Assembly (NCBI GenBank): GCA_013398615.1
Contig: VZSR01003807.1
Coordinates: 42,124,754 to 42,188,753 of the forward strand
Length of the DNA stretch: 64,000 nt
Direction of reading: 5' to 3'
From: Brachypodius melanocephalos
Lineage: Eukaryota > Chordata > Aves > Passeriformes > Pycnonotidae
Shown here piece after piece: positions 58,912 to 64,000 of the stretch (position 1 is its first letter; each line of letters starts with the position of its first letter). Both the position numbers and the translations under genes were made by a program. The notes under the pieces are model-generated. The model was given only the letters and a program-made list of their open reading frames with translations, ran no database searches and was not told the origin of the DNA.

Positions 58912-61900
58912 GCTTTATGGTCCAAGCAAGTTATCAGGTCTGAACACCGTGAATGGCTCACAAAGGATAGTGAATCTAGAATTCACTTTGACAGCATGGA
59001 ATTCTGCCAACATTGGCAGGAAACCTTGAGCCAGTGATTCTAAAAAGGTGAACTATGAAAAAACTGAAGGCTTTTACAACAGATAAGGTCCAGAGCCCTC
59101 ACGTGAATGAATACATTAAGAAGCAATGGAGTTGGATGGGAGTCTCTGGGATATTCATGCTGAGTCCAGGGAGCCATAGGTGCTGGTGTACAAGGCATTT
59201 GGGACCGGGTCAGGAGAACTACTCAGAATGCTGCACAGCACGAGGACCCACCCAGCTGGCATCATGCAGAGGTGAACTGCCTCACATCTATCTGTCAGAA
59301 TAGTCAAGAAAAATGCATTTAGTCCATGCAGTGACAAGTTTTCCTATCACTGTCCTATACTGCACATTACAGTATTTCAAGAGAAACTGCTCAGAATGTC
59401 CCTTTTTCCAGCAGCTTCACTTACAGTTGACTGTAGGTAAAAGGCTCAAACAAAGCATAAAAATGAATTTAAGCCATCAAGACAAATGTTAATAGACCCC
59501 CAAAATATATCTTTTTGGCATTATGTAAAAATTCATAATTTTTGAATTATGCCAGCTGTGAGGTTTCTTAGGCAAATATTTCAGGGTGCTGACTGTTAAG
59601 CAATGCAGCCCAGTTCAGCAAAATGCCATAGCACATGCTAATTATTATTCTGTTGGCTTAAAGGGTCGAGCCTTTAATTTCTTTCTAGTGTCTCAAACGT
59701 TAATTTGATAGGACACCTTTTTATTTAGTATTTTATTCGCCTTCACCCTGCAGGATTTTTTAAAAAGTCAGCAGTTTCCATTTTCCTAGACTAACAGCAC
59801 ACGAATGTAACAAATAATTACTTTTTAAGAAAGTACATTACCCATACCCAGACTTACTTTGAAAGAAATATTTATATTTCATTTAAAACTTAATTTATAT
59901 ATGTTACCACGTGTCATTAAACTGGGAGAAAACTTGGAATTGCTGGACAGACATAAAAAGTTGAGCATAACAGAAGAAAAGAAGAGAGGGTTTATCAAGA
60001 CAAAGCCCTTAGTTGAAGAGAAAATTTTAATTAAATTGCTTAAAGATCATTTTGGTTCATTTTTTGAAACATACATTTAACAATAAGAAACTTTACAGCT
60101 GGGAAGTAAAAGAGTAAAAATCAGGACTTCTCAGGAAGTCAAAGATTCCTGAGGTGCAGGCTTTGATTGCATGTTTAAACAAGCAACCCTGTATTGTTAG
60201 AAAGACAGGATTACCTACAGCCCTTATGTGAGCCAGGAGAGCGATGGGGAGCCCTCACAATCCTGTGCTTGCTCCTGTTTCACGGGGTTTGTGACCATGG
60301 GCTAGATTGTCAGTTCTTTCAGACTCCAGTGCAGCTCAGAAATGAAATCCTGCCACTATTTTGCCTGTTTCTGACCCTGATTCTTCTCAGGGAGTTTTCA
60401 GTTCAGTGCCACTTGCAAGGTGCCTGCAATCTCAGTCCCCTGTCATCGGAACTGCTCGTCATGATGGAAGAGCAGTAAGCTCTGTGGGGAGCAGGATAGG
60501 GCACTGTGCATGCCAGTGCAGATGTCAGTGCAGATGATTGCTGCTAACTTGTGGTCAGGAATTAACAGGCATCCATCACAGGTACGATTTTGTTGGTCTT
60601 ATCTTTTCCAGAAGGGGTTGCCCAGAGCTAGAGACATCCTGATATCCTTTGAAAAGGGAGGTACAAGTGATGTAGCCATTAGTCTGAAGGTATTTTAAGA
60701 CAGGTTTCTCAAATTTCTCAGGAGCCCATATCCTTGATTTTGGTTTTTTAATACTTTCCCAAAGGTTATATTATTCTAGTGTTTGTCTCAACAACCCAAT
60801 GCAATAAAGGAAGTAATTCAAGGATCGTGACTAATTGTAATTGTATTTCTTATGTCAGATATCACAGCAGGATGAAAATCACACAAAAGAAAAAGCACTA
60901 TTTCATGCTATAACACTATTCAGAATGAACATCACTTAATGACTGAGAAAGCAAAGGTTAAATCACTCACATTTCATCTCTCTTTGAGCAGAAAATATTT
61001 AGCAGATATTTTCAGTTTCTGTGGGAAGATCAGCAAATTTAGTCTTCAGGGAAAGGTGTGGATGCACATGTATGTACCTCTGCTCTGGTCTCACCTAAGT
61101 CTGATTATTTATATGGGAGAAAAGTGCATAAACTGAAAAAAAAAGACGTTTTAAATTGCTGTACTTCTTTAAATTGCAGACGGTTATGTATGTCGTCCGA
61201 AAAATTGGGTGTACTGGGAAATGTGTGTAAATTAAAAGCATGGCCACTGTTATATCCCATAAGACTTTAGGGAATCAAACCCATCCATCCAGCTTCAGAG
61301 TTCTCTCATTAATATTTCACATTTGTGTTCTCAGACAGGAAAATGTGGGAAGTTACTACTACAAATTAAAAGTTACCATGGTTATCAATGTCCAAGAAAA
61401 ACTTTAGGAAGCTGAACAAATCTGTAACTACTAGAGGTTAGGGTGAAACTTTTCTGGTATAATCTTCCACACCTAGAAGTCTATTTTAAGTTTTCCATAT
61501 ATTCTTTTGAAGAAACTGATGTGACTCATCATCAGAAACAGGATATTAGTTAGACAGACTATGAGCTGTTTCTCACTCATACCATGGCAGCTCCTTCATT
61601 CGATTGGATTTGCAGAGATTAAGGTAACATTTCCTATTTGGTCATCATATGAGACCATGTCAATGTGATCTATCCACGTTCTTCTCTTTGTCCTCTTTAC
61701 AAGGTTCCCACCTCTCTTGCTGGAAAACTAAAATCTGCAAGTGATGGTGACGTATCAAGACAATCATGTTCATACATATCTTGACATAAATAAGATAGAT
61801 AAAATACTCATTAAATAAAACGTATGAGCAAAAAAGAAAGGTAAATGTTGGCCCACCTCATCTGAATGATTCACCCTAAGTGAGTTTCAGTGATATCATC

Positions 61901-62478
61901 CTTGCCATGAAGCAGTCATAAAAATGCTAGCAATAATTAGCCATGAAGTTGATGCTTAGTGAATTAATGAGCCCTCCATTCTGGGAAAAGTTTTATGTTG
62001 CCTATTTTAGCTTTTTTTTTTTTTCTTCCTTTTTTTTGTTATAAATAACATCAGTTCATTATATTAAAAGGAAGGCTTAGACAGCAAAGAGTGAGGCCCA
62101 TAAAAGCCACCATGCTAAGACTAGCCTGCTCCAGACAGACTGTTAAAACAGGGATGTATTTTGCACTCTGTGTCTCCCCAGGACAAAACTATTGCAACCG
62201 TTCAGGACTTACAGTAGAATGTGCTCCCCTGAATAACTCAGAAAGGTCTCATAAGACAATGAAGTCCAAGCTACTCCTCAAAACAGAACTGACACTGAAT
62301 TAAAGCAAAGTTACCTACAGCTTAGATGATTAAGGTCTTGGAAAGCTCCCAAGGAGAAAGAACAAACTTTTAACCATGGTAAACTAAACCTTCTCTTTCA
62401 AAAACCAGGGATAGATACATATTGTTTTCCAAAAGGTGCCTGGTCCTCCTCTTCCTCTCACAAGGAATTTGTACCTGT
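58912..62478. other. Unique AT-rich DNA
   Basis: No gene. 59040-59310 is GC-richer and unassigned. T runs lie near 62012-62037. Open frames reach 94 codons and are unrecognised. Confidence 0.45.
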
Positions 62479-62571
62479 AGTGAGGTCTCCCCTCAGTCTC
62501 CTCAGGCTGAACAGACCCAGTGCCCTCAGCTGCTCCTCACACAGCTTCCCCTCAAGGCCCTTCACCATCTG
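62479..62571 (-). mobile_element. CR1 LINE internal scrap
   Basis: On the plus strand TGAGGTCTCCCCTCAGTCTC, AGGCTGAACAGACCCAGTGC, CCTCAGCTGCTCCTC and CCCTCAAGGCCCTTCACCAT, the reverse complement of a CR1 ORF2 segment. A few bases usually present between CCTC and AGGCTGAACAG are missing. Neither element end is present. Confidence 0.88.
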
Positions 62572-64000
62572 ATCTTGCTAGTTTTCTTCTTTATTGTTGT
62601 ACAGCTTTATTACACAACATTTACAAGATGATCTTGCTCCAAACAAGCATTTTTTGTGGAGTATTTTATCTTTTTTTTTTTGCAGTCATTCCACACTGGT
62701 AAGAGCTTTCACATGAACGAAGGCTTGTCTGTATATTTTGTTTAATTTCTTGTGAAAGCACGTACTTTCTCATAAGTTTCTCAACATTCCTTTTAGTCTG
62801 GAATTGAATGAATCTGAACATTTTAAAGTAAAATGAAATATTAAACTTCTTATTTAAATTCATTATTGAATAACCTCTCAATGTCTATGCCTACTCAGAA
62901 TGGGACCTGACTTTGCCCACCATTTGAAATGTTTATGAGTGATAATGAGCCTTCAGTGGAGGAGGAATTAGAAAGTCAGTCCCTTTGGTGTCTCATTCTG
63001 TTAAATAAACTATCTACAATGATTGCAAACATTTGTAATTTTCACATATCTCGGGTTTCAACTTTTATATTACCTCTAGATAAATACACTTCAGACACAA
63101 ATCTATTCCTTTCTCTCCTGAACATGGAATTTTCCCCTTTTTTTTTTAGCTTCCCAAACCTTGCTTTGTCGATTCCTTCTCTTATTCTTTTTAGTCACTC
63201 TTCATAGCCCATTATCACTAACATAAAATTAAACTGAGAATGTAGTAAGATGTATTACTAAAAGTAGATCACAACACAAAGATCATTACATTTGAAGTGG
63301 AACAGAAGATTAAGATATTGATTCAAAGAATCCAGAGTAGCAGGAGTTTATAAGAAGTGCTACAAATTGACAGCAAAGAATGAATTTATCCCCCTTTAGT
63401 TGTAATTTGAAGCTGATTAGTGCTAAAAACATAAAAACAAATTTCTATATTGTGACATTCAGTTCAAGTTTTAAATTTTCTTTTTGGAATTTCTTTTACA
63501 TTATTTGGTGTTATGGGCATCTTTTAGCCCCAGAAGACATAATGTATTATTGATCAAGTTGCTTAGCAAGTGGGGATTTGAGTTACATCCTGCACTCAGC
63601 CTCTTTTTTAATACATTCACCTCAGGTTGGTCCATGCCATTTCTGGGGTTCACAAGTATCATTTCATCTCAGTTAAAAATTGCCAGAGTACATGGGGAGT
63701 GTCCAACACATCAGAACAGAAGACGTAGCCAGTTATCAGAAAATTACCTTCACATAGCTTTTGTATGTCTCTTCCTCAGGAGGTCAAGCAAAATTATCAG
63801 ATCAGAACAGTATTTTCTCCCTCCTGTTGTACTCTGGGAGAATATTCCTTAAGTGGTGTAGCTTATACCCATGTTCCAAACACCATAGAGGCTTTTCCAA
63901 ACTCTGGTGTTAGGTATTTTGATGACTGGTCATTTGAGAGTGTTGAAAGTTGTTGTTATCTCTTCATTGGTGGGACCCAGGGCATTCCTTTGACTGCCCT
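62572..64000. other. Unique AT-rich DNA
   Basis: No gene. 63080-63210 is pyrimidine-rich. A 122-codon frame at 63484-63852 (plus) is unrecognised. Confidence 0.45.

Overview
The window reads as a stretch of bird nuclear genome, probably from a songbird. That is inferred from repeat content, because no host gene can be named here. Most of the interspersed repeats are 5'-truncated CR1 LINEs, several ending in the typical avian ATTCTATG-type 3' terminus. Two retroviral LTR-type segments resemble songbird ERV LTRs. The base composition is AT-rich and CpG-poor. One exact 100-base N run (37660-37759) marks an assembly gap of unspecified size.

No protein-coding gene, rRNA, tRNA or CRISPR array could be supported. 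Nearly all open frames are short, unrelated to known domains and within chance expectation for AT-rich DNA. The readable coding traces are LINE remnants: a CR1 reverse-transcriptase segment at 40911-41145, the C-terminal end of CR1 ORF2 on the minus strand at 35025-35352, and a decayed CR1 ORF2/3' end at 58200-58911. The window is therefore a gene desert or the inside of a very large intron.

Layout. 1-1270: unique DNA ending in an ERVL-like LTR with CCAAT, octamer, TATA and poly(A) signals in order. 1270-11150: mostly unique DNA with a cluster of TGACA/TGTCA cores near 2.85-3.03 kb, several short perfect inverted repeats, a CR1 3' end at 6.5-6.8 kb and a G-rich motif at 8.2 kb. 11150-18290: an old CR1, a pyrimidine-rich tract, and long AT-rich stretches that look like candidate conserved non-coding DNA. 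18295-19683: a gapless 159-bp direct duplication 1230 bp apart. 19.7-26 kb: pyrimidine-rich tracts, a GC-rich patch without CpG, nested small tandem duplications and a TA/TG microsatellite. 26.3-31.7 kb: two copies of an old unnamed repeat, a CpG-bearing open frame on the minus strand and a CR1 3' end. 32.4-33.6 kb: strong palindromes. 35-43.3 kb: CR1 fragments, a hexamer microsatellite and an LTR-like element broken by the gap. 46.6 kb: two perfect palindromes, one nested in a 42-bp dyad. 49.9 and 56.4 kb: decayed copies of an ancient amniote palindromic repeat. 51-53.5 kb: somewhat GC-richer unique DNA. 54.2 kb: the longest open frame, unrecognised. 58.1-58.9 kb: the best preserved CR1. 62.5 kb: the last CR1 scrap.

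There are no genes to link into a system. The most promising leads are structural: the nested TAATTA palindrome at 46.6 kb, the 22-bp perfect palindrome at 32.5 kb, the local duplication at 18.3/19.5 kb, the intact-looking LTR promoter at 1.06-1.2 kb, and possible regulatory clusters. All need alignment to other bird genomes before being believed.
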